Assembly (NCBI RefSeq): GCF_009754945.1
Contig: NZ_WPIN01000015.1
Coordinates: 124,001 to 188,000, forward strand
Length of the DNA stretch: 64,000 nt
Direction of reading: 5' to 3'
Origin: Spirosoma arboris
GTDB taxonomy: Bacteria; Bacteroidota; Bacteroidia; Cytophagales; Spirosomataceae
Shown: positions 25,719-34,318 of the stretch, in pieces
Numbering within the stretch: the first letter of the stretch is position 1
Layout: every line of letters starts with the position of its first letter
Notes under the pieces: generated by a model
What the model saw: the letters and a program-made list of their open reading frames with translations, nothing else
The model's database searches: none
What the model was told of the DNA's origin: nothing
Translations under genes and position numbers: made by a program

Positions 25719-27122
25719 ATGGCTCGATTGACCTATAACGTAGAACTAAATAGCAAGCCTGACCGGTCCGGTCGGTCGCAGGTTATGGTGCGTCTTCATC
25801 AGAAAGGCCAAAAACCTGGACGAGTGCTCACTTCAGTAAAGATAGAGAATGCTTCCAGATACTGGGATGCTGAACTACTGAAAAAGGAGAAAGAGAAGAA
25901 TCCTAACACTGACCGGAAGGTGGTTTGGGGCAAGTGGGTGGTTAAGCATCCAAAGCGCGAACCCTTGAACGATGAGATCCTACAGGAATATGAGCGCATA
26001 AAAAAACAGGTTGGTGAGTGGCTTAAAGAATTCCCTTATTTGACGCCCTCGCTCCTGGCCGAACGATTCCGGGAAGGGGTTATTGATCAATACTTTCCTT
26101 TGCTTGATGAAGTACTTGAACAGGTCAAAGAGCAGGCTTACGCAACCTATGCCTGTAAACTGAGCGCCCGAACCCTGTTTAAAAACTTCCTGGGCGATAA
26201 AGCAGAGGTCACCTACCTGCAAAGTGTTACTCCCATCGTTGTCCGAGAGTTCCGTGACCATTTAAAGAATAAAGCCTGGAATAAACGCGGGGACAAGCGA
26301 ATGCCTTCAACCATCAATGAGATCATGGGCAGGTTGAATAATCTGCATGAACTGGTTCTTATCAAAAAAGGGCTTTCACAAAAGCAGGCAGCTTTACAAT
26401 CGCCCTGGACAGAAATAGAAGCGTTAGTTGAAATAAAGACGCCAAAAACCAAACTGACAGAAACATTAATAAATGAAATTAAGATTGCCCCCATTGAGTC
26501 AAAGCGAAAAGTAATCACGTATGAAATCGCCTTTCAAATATGGATGTTAGCCAGGGTATTGGCCGGTGCCAGAATTTCAGATGTGATTAAGCTTCGCTAC
26601 TGCGAGTTCGAATTAAACCGGGATGGAGAGCCGGTCCATTTACGCTATCAAATGCAGAAGACTGGCCACCTGATTAGTACGCCAGTACTCGAAGAGGGGA
26701 GATTATTACTGAAACGTTGGTGGAATCCAGAAGCCAAAGCGACTGACTATGTCCTGCCTTTACTGAATAATTCAAAAGAATACGCTAGGCTGTTGACCCA
26801 TGAGCAGTATAAAAAAGCCTCGTTTGAAGTACGGCGAAAGTTTAGCACGACGCTGAATCACTGGAATAAGTCAATTAATGGAGCACTCAAAGAAATCGAA
26901 ATAGGTGCTAATCTATCCAAGCCGCTCCGCATGCATAGTTCCCGGCACTCGTTTGCTGACTTAGCCCTTCGTATTATGAAAGAAGAAGCCAGCTTAACGC
27001 TGTATGACATTCAGCTCATGATGGGCCACCAAAGCCTAAAGACGACAGAAATTTATACCAAGAATTGGGAGGAACAGGACATTTCTCAACCAATGCAGGT
27101 AGTGTTCAGGAAGAAAGAGTAA
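25719..27122 (+). CDS. Tyrosine site-specific recombinase (phage integrase)
   Basis: 467 residues. N-terminal arm-binding beta domain (about 1-80: QVMVRLHQKGQKPGRVLTSV), SAM-like core-binding domain (about 130-225) and catalytic domain with all residues: Arg285 in AGARISDVIKL, Lys314 in QKTGH, His406 and Arg409 in RMHSSRHSF, His437 in MMGHQSLKTTE and nucleophile Tyr446 in IYTKNW. It should integrate and excise the prophage. Position at the left end, transcribed inward, fits. The 168 bases to its left contain no tRNA gene, so the target is not a tRNA on this side. Confidence 0.93.
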   Translation: MARLTYNVELNSKPDRSGRSQVMVRLHQKGQKPGRVLTSVKIENASRYWDAELLKKEKEKNPNTDRKVVWGKWVVKHPKREPLNDEILQEYERIKKQVGEWLKEFPYLTPSLLAERFREGVIDQYFPLLDEVLEQVKEQAYATYACKLSARTLFKNFLGDKAEVTYLQSVTPIVVREFRDHLKNKAWNKRGDKRMPSTINEIMGRLNNLHELVLIKKGLSQKQAALQSPWTEIEALVEIKTPKTKLTETLINEIKIAPIESKRKVITYEIAFQIWMLARVLAGARISDVIKLRYCEFELNRDGEPVHLRYQMQKTGHLISTPVLEEGRLLLKRWWNPEAKATDYVLPLLNNSKEYARLLTHEQYKKASFEVRRKFSTTLNHWNKSINGALKEIEIGANLSKPLRMHSSRHSFADLALRIMKEEASLTLYDIQLMMGHQSLKTTEIYTKNWEEQDISQPMQVVFRKKE

Positions 27123-27380
27123 CAGTGCTCCAGTAAACCCACCATAGTGTACCATGGCTATCCACTATACCACCTGGATTTTTGATAAGACTTATGAACA
27201 TCCCTTCTTCGTGTGTTCGGTTTTTAACCTAACTGGCCCTCAATTTAGAATGCACTTGATCCTGCATTATAATTAGACATAACATTGACGCAGTTTACTT
27301 GAAAACCAGTAAATACAGCGATTGTCTGCTTATCCACTATTTAATCGGCAACTTTTAATAATCCCCTAATTAAAAGCTTC

Positions 27381-28034
27381 ATGTTTAATATTGATTATGC
27401 TGAAAATTTCCGTGCTTATACACCCTATCTGTATAGGTATATGGATAAAAAATATATTGATAAATTTTTCGAAGATGGATATTTAAGACTAGGTTCTTTT
27501 AAAAAATTTAGAGATTATCCTGATGAAGTTAGGGGGGATATTTCAGAGGGAAGCGGTGCTTTGGTAGGAATTGAACAAAATAATTATTTTTCATTATTAA
27601 CTACGGTACCCGACTCTGCTTATATATTAAGTACTAGTACAAAAAATAGCGATTCTATTGGAAAGGAGTTTGGTACCGATTCGCGATTTAGAATAAAAGA
27701 TCCTTTTAGTTTTGCCATTGAAATAGCAAACAGTCTACAGGGTTTTATAGCCTCGTTACAAGGTCCTTGCGTTTATGATGCTACTAAATCGTATGAATAC
27801 AATAATTCTGGATTAGTAGAAGAACTTCTTAATGAAGGAATCTCTTGGCCACCATCACCAAAATTGGCTTTACATATGGCTACAGCAAACGATATTCTAT
27901 TTTTTTTAAAGCCTTCATCTTATGAATACCAAAGTGAATATAGATTTGTATGGCATATCGGTGAGGACTTTGGTCCACATGAGCATATAGACCTAGAATG
28001 TAAAGAAGCTGTCAAATTCTGTGAAAGGCTATGA
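27381..28034 (+). CDS. DUF2971-like protein, prophage cargo
   Basis: 217 residues, AT-rich compared with the phage structural genes. The start YTPYLYRYMDKKYIDKFFEDGYLRLGSFKKFRD followed by DEVRGDISEG and the late EYQSEYRFVW block resemble the DUF2971 pattern, whose members occur often in mobile elements and defence-rich loci. No known catalytic motif. It sits between integrase and lysozyme, on the strand opposite to lysis genes, and shares a terminator hairpin with the lysozyme gene. The preceding 258-base gap (27123-27380) has no recognisable promoter or gene. Function unknown; a lysogeny or superinfection role is inference. Confidence 0.6.
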   Translation: MFNIDYAENFRAYTPYLYRYMDKKYIDKFFEDGYLRLGSFKKFRDYPDEVRGDISEGSGALVGIEQNNYFSLLTTVPDSAYILSTSTKNSDSIGKEFGTDSRFRIKDPFSFAIEIANSLQGFIASLQGPCVYDATKSYEYNNSGLVEELLNEGISWPPSPKLALHMATANDILFFLKPSSYEYQSEYRFVWHIGEDFGPHEHIDLECKEAVKFCERL

Positions 28035-28040
28035 TTAAAA

Positions 28041-28078
28041 ATAAAAACGCCCGGTTCATCACTGACCGGGCGTTTAAC
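28041..28078. terminator. Bidirectional terminator between DUF2971-like gene and lysozyme
   Basis: AAACGCCCGGT (28045-28055) and ACCGGGCGTTT (28065-28075) pair perfectly over 11 bases; A-run on the left and T-run on the right serve both converging genes. Confidence 0.85.
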
Positions 28079-28095
28079 GCTTCCAACCTAATCGT

Positions 28096-28548
28096 TTATT
28101 TAAAATACAGTTCAGACTCTCGTTTACGTCTGGCCGTTAAGACAGATAAGACTACCTTCTTTTTATTGGCAGTCCCTTTGTTCCATCTGGCAAATTGGCC
28201 GGTGATAGCCTCGTTGTTTGGATCTTTGTTTATGATCCGAAGCAGCGTAGACGATTCAAATCCACCTACGCCAACATTGAAAATGAAGCTACAGAGCGCA
28301 TCAACCTGATTTGACGTTAGATGCGCTTTGACTCTGTTCTGAATGGATGATTCACACTTTACCAGATCATCTCTCAGTAATTCTTCTGCCTTGGCCGCCG
28401 TGATAAACTGATTTGGCTTGACATCAGATCCGGTGTGGCCATACCCAATCGTCCACACACCTACACTATCCTGATAGGATTTCAACCGGCAACCCTCTTC
28501 GTTTTTGATGAAGGCGATACCGACCGATGAAATTTTATAATCGTTCAT
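28096..28548 (-). CDS. Phage endolysin, GH24 (T4-type) lysozyme
   Basis: 150-residue muramidase cleaving peptidoglycan at lysis. The T4 lysozyme triad is present with the same spacing as in T4: Glu18 in KNEEG, Asp27 in YQDSVG and Thr33 in VWTIGYGH. The C-terminal region NVGVGGFESSTLL and the basic RRKRESELY tail are family-like. It has no signal peptide, so it needs a holin for export. It overlaps the spanin-like gene upstream by one base and is the last gene of the leftward late operon. Confidence 0.93.
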   Translation of the reverse strand: MNDYKISSVGIAFIKNEEGCRLKSYQDSVGVWTIGYGHTGSDVKPNQFITAAKAEELLRDDLVKCESSIQNRVKAHLTSNQVDALCSFIFNVGVGGFESSTLLRIINKDPNNEAITGQFARWNKGTANKKKVVLSVLTARRKRESELYFK

Positions 28549-28988
28549 TAAAGCGCCGTTTTAAGTCCCAGATAGACTAGCGTTGCTCCGCCAACCCACT
28601 TTAGGCCAGTACCGAGGTGAGCTAGTTGTTTACCCGCCCACGTTTTGGGTTTGTCGGCTTCACAAATGGCCAGTTGTTTTTCGGCCTGGTTCGCCCGCTC
28701 AGTTTCCGTGTTGCGATCGGTAGTCAGAATCGCAATCGTTGTATCCTGTTTGGCGAGTCGCTGATTGGCCAGTTTAAGCGATGCCTGAAGGCCAGTAATG
28801 GCCGTTTTGCCCGACCGCTCCAGTCCATCGGCGCGGGCCTGCTCTACCAGGTATTGCCCATACCAATAAGCCGGATCTGGATTGAAAAAAGTAGGCAGTT
28901 GTTGAGCTGGTGCAGGCGAGAAAAAAAACACACTAGCCAGTGCTAACAGCAGGTTGACGAGTAGCAACCCAATCCGTTCATTTTTCAT
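28548..28988 (-). CDS. Spanin-like (Rz-type) membrane protein
   Basis: 146 residues: N-terminal signal or anchor (LLLVNLLLALASVFFF, then SPAPAQ), a long coiled-coil segment (about residues 55-115, with LKLANQRLAKQDTTIAIL and ERANQAEKQLAICEAD), and a C-terminal hydrophobic helix. Position directly before the lysozyme gene and the coiled coil suggest an Rz-like spanin subunit. ATG at 28988 is used, because a longer frame (to 29039) runs deep into the upstream gene. Sequence similarity to known spanins cannot be claimed by eye. Confidence 0.55.
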   Translation of the reverse strand: MKNERIGLLLVNLLLALASVFFFSPAPAQQLPTFFNPDPAYWYGQYLVEQARADGLERSGKTAITGLQASLKLANQRLAKQDTTIAILTTDRNTETERANQAEKQLAICEADKPKTWAGKQLAHLGTGLKWVGGATLVYLGLKTAL

Positions 28989-29445
28989 GTTTGCCGAGTC
29001 GGTTAAATTCAGAAATAGCCTGCTGGGTTGAATCAGCAATCGTTACAGTGGACGAGATTGTACTTGTGGTCTGCTTGGCTGGCTCAGCAGGTTGTCGATC
29101 GAGTCGAACAATCAAGGCAGTGACAATGGCGACTGAGATGGCCGAAAGGGCAAAAATGACCGCGAACCGTTTAATAAGCTGGGTTCGAACTTCCTTAGTC
29201 AGTGGGGCTGTGTTGGTAAAGTGAAAGCCAAATACAGTTGAGGCAATAATAGACAAACCAATAGCGGATAGGCCATAGTCCAAATGACGCTCCCAACTTA
29301 AATGAAGTAGAAACGTGAGCATAAACGAAGGCCCAATGGCCAGCACAGAGAAGCGTACCCGCTTGGGTACTTCGGCCAGTCCTGCCACGTAAAACACGGA
29401 GCCCAGGGCAGTGACCAGCAAGATGAGATCAACAAGGAATTTCAT
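28978..29445 (-). CDS. Phage membrane protein of the lysis region
   Basis: 155 residues with four predicted membrane helices (LILLVTALGSVFYVAGL, FSVLAIGPSFMLTFLLHL, LSAIGLSIIASTVFGF, FAVIFALSAISVAIVTALIV) and a Ser/Thr-rich soluble C-terminus. No family recognised. It overlaps the spanin-like gene by 11 bases. The start is preceded by the recurring CCGTAAC motif. It may assist lysis or be an antiholin; not determinable. Confidence 0.6.
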   Translation of the reverse strand: MKFLVDLILLVTALGSVFYVAGLAEVPKRVRFSVLAIGPSFMLTFLLHLSWERHLDYGLSAIGLSIIASTVFGFHFTNTAPLTKEVRTQLIKRFAVIFALSAISVAIVTALIVRLDRQPAEPAKQTTSTISSTVTIADSTQQAISEFNRLGKHEK

Positions 29446-29450
29446 AAAAG

Positions 29451-29816
29451 TTACGGAGTTGGACTTGTTTTGGTAAGACGTTTTTTGATTTCATCAAAAA
29501 TGAAAATGACGGTTTCTTTCAGATCCATATCTCGGATCTGTTCGGCTTTCTTATGGAAAATTTCCACCACAACTGAGCAGGCCATTGGTGCGGCCAGAGC
29601 AATCCACCAGCCTGACTTTAAATCCCATTCGGCCAGCCAAATAACGAAGCCGGTTAGACTTGCTCCAACAATCAATGAGTAATAGAACTCCCGACCGGCA
29701 GCCCATGCACTAATAGACTCGTTTCGCGCCAACCGGGCCATAGCACCTAAAAATAGGCACATGGCAATTAGTACGTCTGCCGGAACAGACTGGTATAAAC
29801 GATAAGCTTCTTTCAT
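29451..29816 (-). CDS. Putative holin (three membrane helices)
   Basis: 121 residues: PADVLIAMCLFLGAMARLA, FYYSLIVGASLTGFVIWLA and SGWWIALAAPMACSVVVEIF are three hydrophobic helices, followed by a charged C-terminal tail (KETVIFIFDEIKKRLTK). Size, topology and position just upstream of membrane protein, spanin-like gene and lysozyme fit a holin, and the first helix region resembles that of the 83-residue protein at 31372. The start is preceded by CCGTAACTAGA. Confidence 0.5.
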   Translation of the reverse strand: MKEAYRLYQSVPADVLIAMCLFLGAMARLARNESISAWAAGREFYYSLIVGASLTGFVIWLAEWDLKSGWWIALAAPMACSVVVEIFHKKAEQIRDMDLKETVIFIFDEIKKRLTKTSPTP

Positions 29817-30127
29817 TCTAGTTACGGTTGAGTGGTTTTAAAAGATACTTTGTCCCGGTTTACGACTGCTGGCGGGGATTTTTAGGGTACTTGTATCTCC
29901 GGTTAATAAATTCATTTTGTTAGCTTCTTTGTCAGCTTATGTGTCATTTGGAGTCATTATCATCCAGGCTGATTACCTTTTCAAAGGCTTATTCTACTAG
30001 AAACCCACTTCAGTTATGATTCTGAAGGCAACTTTGACCTCATCAATAGAAATTTGGCCTCTTTTGTCGATTTAGCTTTTTGTATTTTTAGAACTTATTT
30101 TAGAGGCTCTTTTTTAATTCTAAAAAA
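29817..30127. other. Intergenic region before prophage acyltransferase
   Basis: 311 bases, AT-rich, divergent between the holin candidate and the + strand acyltransferase gene. It contains the CCGTAAC motif (- strand, 29821-29827) and presumably both promoters, but no consensus -33/-7 pair and no gene could be identified. Confidence 0.4.
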
Positions 30128-31255
30128 ATGAAGGAACGCTTTACGTATATCGACTCCCTACGAGGTTTTGCAATTGCGGGTGTTATCATTACACACGCAG
30201 CTAGTATTGTAGGAATTTCAGGGCTTTTACGAAGAGTTACAGATGTCTTTGGTCTGGGGGTACAATTATTCTTCGTTATTAGCGCCTTTACTATTTTTTA
30301 CACCTTATCCCGAAGTGAAGGGCGTGAAAATCAAATACGTGACTTTTTCATTCGTCGTTTCTTTCGCATCATACCTGTTTATTGGTTTGGAATTATCATC
30401 TATACATTGGTTTATGGAATGGGGTCCAGGGGGTGGCGTGAAGGACCAGAACTGTGGCACTATCCGTTTCATATCTTTCTAGTTAATGTTCTTCATCCCT
30501 TAACTTCTAGTTCAGTTGTGCCGGGAGGATGGTCAATTAGTTGTGAAATTCTATTTTACCTCTGTGTCCCTTTATTGTACTACTACATCAACACCAATAT
30601 CCGACTTGCCATATTTGTAGTCATCACTGTCTTTCTGCTTCCTGTTGCGAACAGTGTGCTAAGTCATATTTTAAATCCTGTTCTGTTTGCCAATGTTGAC
30701 CCAAAAACACAACAGCAATTTTGGTATCGTTGGTTACCCAACCAGTTAGGTGCCTTCTCATTTGGCATGCTCCTGTTCCGAATCATCAAGACTCATTCGC
30801 TATCCTTTCTTTCAAACAGAGTTACTAACGTTGCCGGGATAGCCATTACGCTTATAGCGATGGGGGGCTTGGTTGTTATCAAACCGATTGTGATTCAAAA
30901 GCATCTTGCTTATAGCTTTTTGTTTATGGTGTTAGCCCTGCTACTCTCAGCTATCCCTTGGAAAATCTTTGTGAACCGGGCAACTGTTTTTCTAGGTCAG
31001 ATCAGCTATTCAAGTTATCTGATTCACTTCCTGGTTATTAACCAGTGCTTTATTTTCATATCAGCTCATTTCCCGAGCCTTGCGGCCAATCACCTTAAGT
31101 TATTCATTGTACTTACCTTGTTAGGTTTTGCCTTTACTATTCCCCTGGCCTATCTGAGCTATAAATTAATTGAACAAAACGCCATCAAATGGGGTCGCAA
31201 ATACATTACCTACCTAAATGAACGCACCTTAAAACTGGAAAAAGTAAGCTCTTAA
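30128..31255 (+). CDS. O-acyltransferase (OafA-like), lysogenic-conversion candidate
   Basis: 375-residue acyltransferase 3 protein with about ten membrane helices. Family blocks: FTYIDSLRGFAIAGVIITHA (catalytic His), VQLFFVISAFTIFYTL, FFIRRFFRIIPVYWFGI and VPGGWSISCEILFYL. Such enzymes acetylate O-antigen or other surface sugars. Inside a prophage, alone on the strand opposite to the late genes and closed by a 20-bp-stem terminator, it looks like a seroconversion gene that changes the host surface and blocks superinfection (inference from known phage O-acetylases). Confidence 0.87.
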   Translation: MKERFTYIDSLRGFAIAGVIITHAASIVGISGLLRRVTDVFGLGVQLFFVISAFTIFYTLSRSEGRENQIRDFFIRRFFRIIPVYWFGIIIYTLVYGMGSRGWREGPELWHYPFHIFLVNVLHPLTSSSVVPGGWSISCEILFYLCVPLLYYYINTNIRLAIFVVITVFLLPVANSVLSHILNPVLFANVDPKTQQQFWYRWLPNQLGAFSFGMLLFRIIKTHSLSFLSNRVTNVAGIAITLIAMGGLVVIKPIVIQKHLAYSFLFMVLALLLSAIPWKIFVNRATVFLGQISYSSYLIHFLVINQCFIFISAHFPSLAANHLKLFIVLTLLGFAFTIPLAYLSYKLIEQNAIKWGRKYITYLNERTLKLEKVSS

Positions 31256-31300
31256 CACGAAGGACTCTACCAGATTCGGTTTTATAGTTTTTTGACAAGT

Positions 31301-31340
31301 CTAAAAATCCCCAGCCGTGGCCACGGCTGGGGATTTTTAG
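31301..31340. terminator. Perfect 40-base palindromic terminator
   Basis: CTAAAAATCCCCAGCCGTGG is followed at once by its exact reverse complement, giving a 20-bp palindrome with A-run and T-run ends. It separates the acyltransferase gene from the leftward gene at 31372. Confidence 0.92.
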
Positions 31341-31371
31341 CGTTCCAACCAGCCTTGTAGATAGCCTGCTG

Positions 31372-31623
31372 TTACTCAGGTATCCAACCAAACAGACCAC
31401 CAAAGGCAATCATGGGTTTGGCAGGTAGTTCCAGCCCCAGTAAACTCACGCCCCATTCCAGTAGATACAGCAGGCACATGACCACAAAGAAGGGAGCAAA
31501 GGCCGATAGAAGTCCCTGAATGGCTGGTACTCGTTCGCCTTTGCCAGCCCGGATAACAGAGCCAACAAAAACGACAAATACCAGGAGCGCATCGCGTCCG
31601 AATAAGTCAAGTAAGTAATCCAT
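31372..31623 (-). CDS. Small phage membrane protein, holin candidate
   Basis: 83 residues with two clear helices (DALLVFVVFVGSVIRAG and LLSAFAPFFVVMCLLYLLEW) plus a hydrophobic C-terminus. The ATG at 31623 (MDYLLDLFGRDA) gives a compact holin-like protein; a longer upstream extension runs through a hairpin region and is rejected. It lies between the tail-fibre gene and the acyltransferase gene. CCGTAAC lies 22-28 bases before the start. Confidence 0.5.
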   Translation of the reverse strand: MDYLLDLFGRDALLVFVVFVGSVIRAGKGERVPAIQGLLSAFAPFFVVMCLLYLLEWGVSLLGLELPAKPMIAFGGLFGWIPE

Positions 31624-31668
31624 TGATACGCTCTTAGATGTTGAGTTACGGTTAGTATATGTCCTGTA

Positions 31669-31711
31669 TAGCCATACTTTGACTGCTATTGGATTAGTCA
31701 AAGTATGGCTA
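31669..31711. repeat. 16-bp perfect inverted repeat after the tail-fibre gene
   Basis: TAGCCATACTTTGACT (31669-31684) and its exact complement (31696-31711) with an 11-base loop. Lacking a T-run on the - strand, it may attenuate or process the late transcript. Confidence 0.7.
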
Positions 31712-31757
31712 TCATACCCAGGCAATCAGGACTCGTTTCGTGTGACATTTGCAAGGG

Positions 31758-33806
31758 TTACAGCGTATTTTTACTGACGAGAATCAACTTCCCGCCCGAA
31801 TACCTAAAAGTACCCGATGTACCCGCCGAGAGAGTGGTGAGTACGACGCTATCGGACGCATTGGCAATCGAAGCACTCCCCGTTGATCCCGTTGGGCGTA
31901 GTATGGTAATCTCGTCCTGAAGGTTAGCCCGTGCATCATTCAGGGTATAGGTCAGCGTCGCACTACCTGCATGAACGCCCGCCAGGATTAGTGTTCTGCC
32001 TGTTGTGCCTAATTCAAAGCTGGTTGCTGTAGCGCCTGAATAGGTCGTAACGCTAAACTTAGGGTCAATCACATTCTGTTCACGCCAGGTGCCCGCTGTC
32101 GTACCTGCTATGACCCGGTCTCTGAAATCCCCCAAAGGGTTAGCCGTGGCATCTCCGCCCGTGACGGGATTTTGCACGACTACTCCACTTCCACGCCAGA
32201 TAATTAGAATCCTGTCAGTCGTACTATTATACGTATTGACGTATACTTCAAGCTGTTTGGTGCCGGTTGCCGAGTTGTCCTTGACCAACATAACCTTGCT
32301 TATCTGCAAGCCAGAGAAGGAGCCTCCTCCGGTCGTCAAGTTTTGAATGACAGGTCGATCATTGTATTGAGAGTTGACAAAAAATTCAGATCGTAAGACC
32401 CGGCCTAAATTGTCCGTGGCTACAATGGTCAGGTTGCCAATTAGCGTAGATGTACTGGTACTGGGTTGGTAGCTACTTGATGCCTGTACAACTGTATAAT
32501 AGCCTGTACCAGTGGGCATAAAATATTTATACTGAGGGGGTGACAAAAAGTTGGTTTCCCCATTGAGTGTGGCCGTTTGGCGAAAGCTTGCGGCATTTCC
32601 CAGAGCACGTAGTGTTGTCGCCCTGGTCTCGCCTAACTGAATCACATGCCATGCGCAACCGCTGGCAGTAAGCTGCCAGGTGCCATGTGTACAGCTATTC
32701 ATCACATCTCGTACCCGAATATCACCGGTAAAGTCCAGGATTCGTCCATCCGGCATGAAGACTGATATTATATCGTCAGCTCCATCGACAGACACTCCCT
32801 TTTTGTACTCCAGACTGATCGGAATACGCTCGTTGGTTGCGAAACTCCGCAGGAACTTCTGCGTTGTCGACTGGCCTGAGCGCTCAGTAACACTACCTGA
32901 ATAGGCTGTCAAGTCCGTTCCCGCAACGCCGTTGTTAGTCACCTTGAGCGTGATGGAGCCATTGTTCACTTCACAGTGAACAAGTTTTAATAACGAGGTA
33001 TTATTTGGCCCACCATTGAACATAATTACAGGTCTGGGATTACTCCCAGTGTTGGTTCCATCGAATGAGCATACCCCGGCTACGCGCAAAATCGGAGCGG
33101 TCGCTTCCGTCCACGACATACCTACGTATACGTTGCTGGACGTAACCATTTTGCCCCCTGTGACGATTGCCCCACCAAGCGGAGCCGAGATGGTATGCCC
33201 TGAAATGCTAACGAGATTGTTTACTGCTGTCCCGTCCGCCCGGTCGAAATCCTCGATCGGTGGATTGTTCGCATTTCGACCAACTGCCAGATTTCGCTTA
33301 GTGTCTAATGCGCCAGACGGAAGGGGCAACCACGCTCCTGTGCCATCAGGATACTTGCCGGCTAACGGTGTACCTGTGGCCAGTTGCGCAGGGGTAGCAG
33401 TGCCAGAAATGGTGTTGAATGGTTGTGTGCCAAGATGGTTATTTCTGTTTAGCAACGTCGCATCAGGACTGTTAGCGGTCGCGCCATCGGCAATTCCGGC
33501 CAGTTTTGTTGTGTTAGCTGAAATACTCGTGGCGTGCGTGTTCAGTATTGCTCCAACACCAGCCGCATACGTAATCTGATCCTGAGTATTGAATTTAGTC
33601 GTATAGAGCGTATTGAGCTGACTTTGTAAGTTGGTCGTCGTGGAATTCACGGAGGCTACTTTCAGTGAATCAGCGCGTGGGTAAAGACTATACTGGCTGT
33701 TGAGGTACTTTAATTTGTAATTGATTTGCGCAGCTGGATCGTTTATCGTTTGCGCGAAGCTGGAAAGCGTTACCAGACTTAAAAAAAGAGAGAGTAGCTT
33801 TTTCAT
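31758..33806 (-). CDS. Tail fibre-like protein with Sec signal peptide
   Basis: 682 residues. The N-terminus MKKLLSLFLSLVTLSSFAQ is a textbook signal peptide. Next come repeats typical of phage fibres (TTNLQSQLNTLYTTKFNTQ, LLNRNNHLGTQPFNTISGTA, TPAQLATGTPLAGKYPDG), then a large beta-rich body and a C-terminal head ending in FRYSGGKLILVSKNTL. It probably recognises the host surface. It is 9 bases downstream of another signal-peptide protein (33816). A signal peptide is not expected for a cytoplasmically assembled virion part. Confidence 0.75.
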   Translation of the reverse strand: MKKLLSLFLSLVTLSSFAQTINDPAAQINYKLKYLNSQYSLYPRADSLKVASVNSTTTNLQSQLNTLYTTKFNTQDQITYAAGVGAILNTHATSISANTTKLAGIADGATANSPDATLLNRNNHLGTQPFNTISGTATPAQLATGTPLAGKYPDGTGAWLPLPSGALDTKRNLAVGRNANNPPIEDFDRADGTAVNNLVSISGHTISAPLGGAIVTGGKMVTSSNVYVGMSWTEATAPILRVAGVCSFDGTNTGSNPRPVIMFNGGPNNTSLLKLVHCEVNNGSITLKVTNNGVAGTDLTAYSGSVTERSGQSTTQKFLRSFATNERIPISLEYKKGVSVDGADDIISVFMPDGRILDFTGDIRVRDVMNSCTHGTWQLTASGCAWHVIQLGETRATTLRALGNAASFRQTATLNGETNFLSPPQYKYFMPTGTGYYTVVQASSSYQPSTSTSTLIGNLTIVATDNLGRVLRSEFFVNSQYNDRPVIQNLTTGGGSFSGLQISKVMLVKDNSATGTKQLEVYVNTYNSTTDRILIIWRGSGVVVQNPVTGGDATANPLGDFRDRVIAGTTAGTWREQNVIDPKFSVTTYSGATATSFELGTTGRTLILAGVHAGSATLTYTLNDARANLQDEITILRPTGSTGSASIANASDSVVLTTLSAGTSGTFRYSGGKLILVSKNTL

Positions 33807-33815
33807 TGCGATGGA

Positions 33816-34268
33816 TTAATTAAAAAGTAAAGTCATTAAGTCTTGCCAAACACTCAGTATGGTAATGGGTGGATAGCTATAGGGAGCCGTAGAAACTACC
33901 GTTAAAGCCGTTGGGGAGGTGGTGAAAGTGGCCCGTTTTACGGTATACAAATTCGCACTATAGCCCGTTATGCCATCCCGATTTATCTCCACATAAGCCG
34001 TTTCTGGCAAATCAGACGTTTTGTTCCATTTTACCTGTACTGATCCCAGGCCTCGAATTATCTGCGGTTGGAGCGAATCGGCCAGGGGCTTACTCCGAGT
34101 ATCCTTATAAGCTACAGCCGTATAGGTGGCTGTGTCCAATGGTGAAATGACGAGTTTGGGAGACACGTACGGATTGCCCTTGTAGATTTGCCAGTCGGGT
34201 AGGCCCGAAACGCCTTGAGCCAGACTAAGGGCGGGCAGAATTAACAGAAATAAGAGCAGCTTTCTCAT
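33816..34268 (-). CDS. Small secreted-type phage tail-region protein
   Basis: 150 residues, with signal peptide MRKLLLFLLILPALSLAQ (A-Q cleavage). The remainder is beta-rich with VQVKWNKTSDLPETAYVEIN, resembling a fibronectin-type or Ig-like module, but not assignable. It lies between two tail-protein genes in the leftward operon. CCGTAAC lies 12-18 bases before the start. Role unknown. Confidence 0.6.
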   Translation of the reverse strand: MRKLLLFLLILPALSLAQGVSGLPDWQIYKGNPYVSPKLVISPLDTATYTAVAYKDTRSKPLADSLQPQIIRGLGSVQVKWNKTSDLPETAYVEINRDGITGYSANLYTVKRATFTTSPTALTVVSTAPYSYPPITILSVWQDLMTLLFN

Positions 34269-34318
34269 GATATTATTTTGTTACGGTAGGAGGGTATTAC
34301 TAGAAGTCTTGAAGGTCA

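Noticed and set aside
33016..33579. 187-codon + strand frame opposite the tail fibre gene
   Set aside because: Low-complexity Pro/Val/Ala composition typical of antisense shadow; the - strand frame has a signal peptide and fibre repeats.
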